Positions 62,914 through 64,000 of a stretch of 64,000 nt of DNA are shown here, piece after piece. Origin of the DNA: Streptomyces sp. NRRL F-5135 (lineage in GTDB: Bacteria > Actinomycetota > Actinomycetes > Streptomycetales > Streptomycetaceae); assembly GCF_000719775.1 (NCBI RefSeq), contig NZ_JOHR01000012.1, positions 1 to 64,000 on the forward strand, given 5' to 3'. The stretch's first letter is position 1; every line of letters starts with the position of its first letter. The position numbers were made by a program, and so were the translations under genes. The notes below the pieces were generated by a model that was given only the letters and a program-made list of their open reading frames with translations, did not search any database and had not been told where the DNA came from.

Positions 62914-64000
<1,087 letters not shown>

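Overview
The window is GC-rich with mostly GTG/ATG starts and actinobacterial gene content: a GAF-PAS-GGDEF diguanylate cyclase of the CdgB type, nagK-nagA, otsA/otsB, glucosyl-3-phosphoglycerate synthase, DUF3263, TerD, ArfB and groEL2 with CIRCE. It is a Streptomyces chromosome segment. From memory, the right third (about 43.2-64 kb) matches the gene order around the S. coelicolor SCO4280-SCO4296 neighbourhood. The left half is more variable. No tRNA, rRNA or CRISPR array was recognised.

1-24 kb is an accessory locus built on one giant repeat protein. Its 5' end is outside the window and its reading frame shifts once near base 455-463. It holds two complete modules of one kind (A), each with a His...Cys pair 47 residues apart, and three of another kind (B). 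Each B module has an ADP-ribosyltransferase-like core whose usual Arg is Trp; two B modules also carry a His...Cys pair. The giant gene is followed by three small paralogues of the type reported next to Streptomyces type VII secretion genes, a 1444-aa collagen-like/Pro-rich protein ending in an ADP-ribosyltransferase-like domain with an apparently intact R-S-E triad, and a membrane-anchored ricin-type lectin. Together they look like a secreted toxin/effector locus; no secretion machinery lies inside the window.

24-34 kb holds a MacB/FtsX-type ABC pair, an AAA-ATPase/DUF234 gene behind an AT-rich dyad, a cassette of three small genes, a PIN toxin-antitoxin pair with an 18-bp perfect palindrome, and a NarL-type two-component system divergent from a tiny membrane protein. 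34-43 kb mixes metabolic and stress genes (GNAT acetyltransferase, FAD oxidoreductase, pentapeptide-repeat protein, hydrolase plus HTH regulator, TerD, ArfB, esterase plus TetR) with debris: a quinone-oxidoreductase tail, an internally deleted amidohydrolase and a truncated IS5-family element.

43-64 kb is core-like. It contains a flavin reductase, cdgB with a BldD-box-like site, a CBM-type membrane protein, a PfkB sugar kinase, nagA/nagK behind a DasR-type (dre) operator, a sugar-binding lipoprotein, DUF3263, otsB, otsA, gpgS, a SAM riboswitch with thrC, a ubiquitin-like MoaD/ThiS protein, a cold-shock protein, and groEL2 behind two CIRCE-type operators. Between otsB and otsA sits a coupled two-gene unit, a HEPN-like protein and a protein with two P-loop ATPase domains (KGG-A-GRT variant ParA/MinD type plus AAA-like). 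It is the best candidate here for an undescribed conflict or defence system. Several enzymes carry in-frame low-complexity insertions built from tandem DNA repeats.
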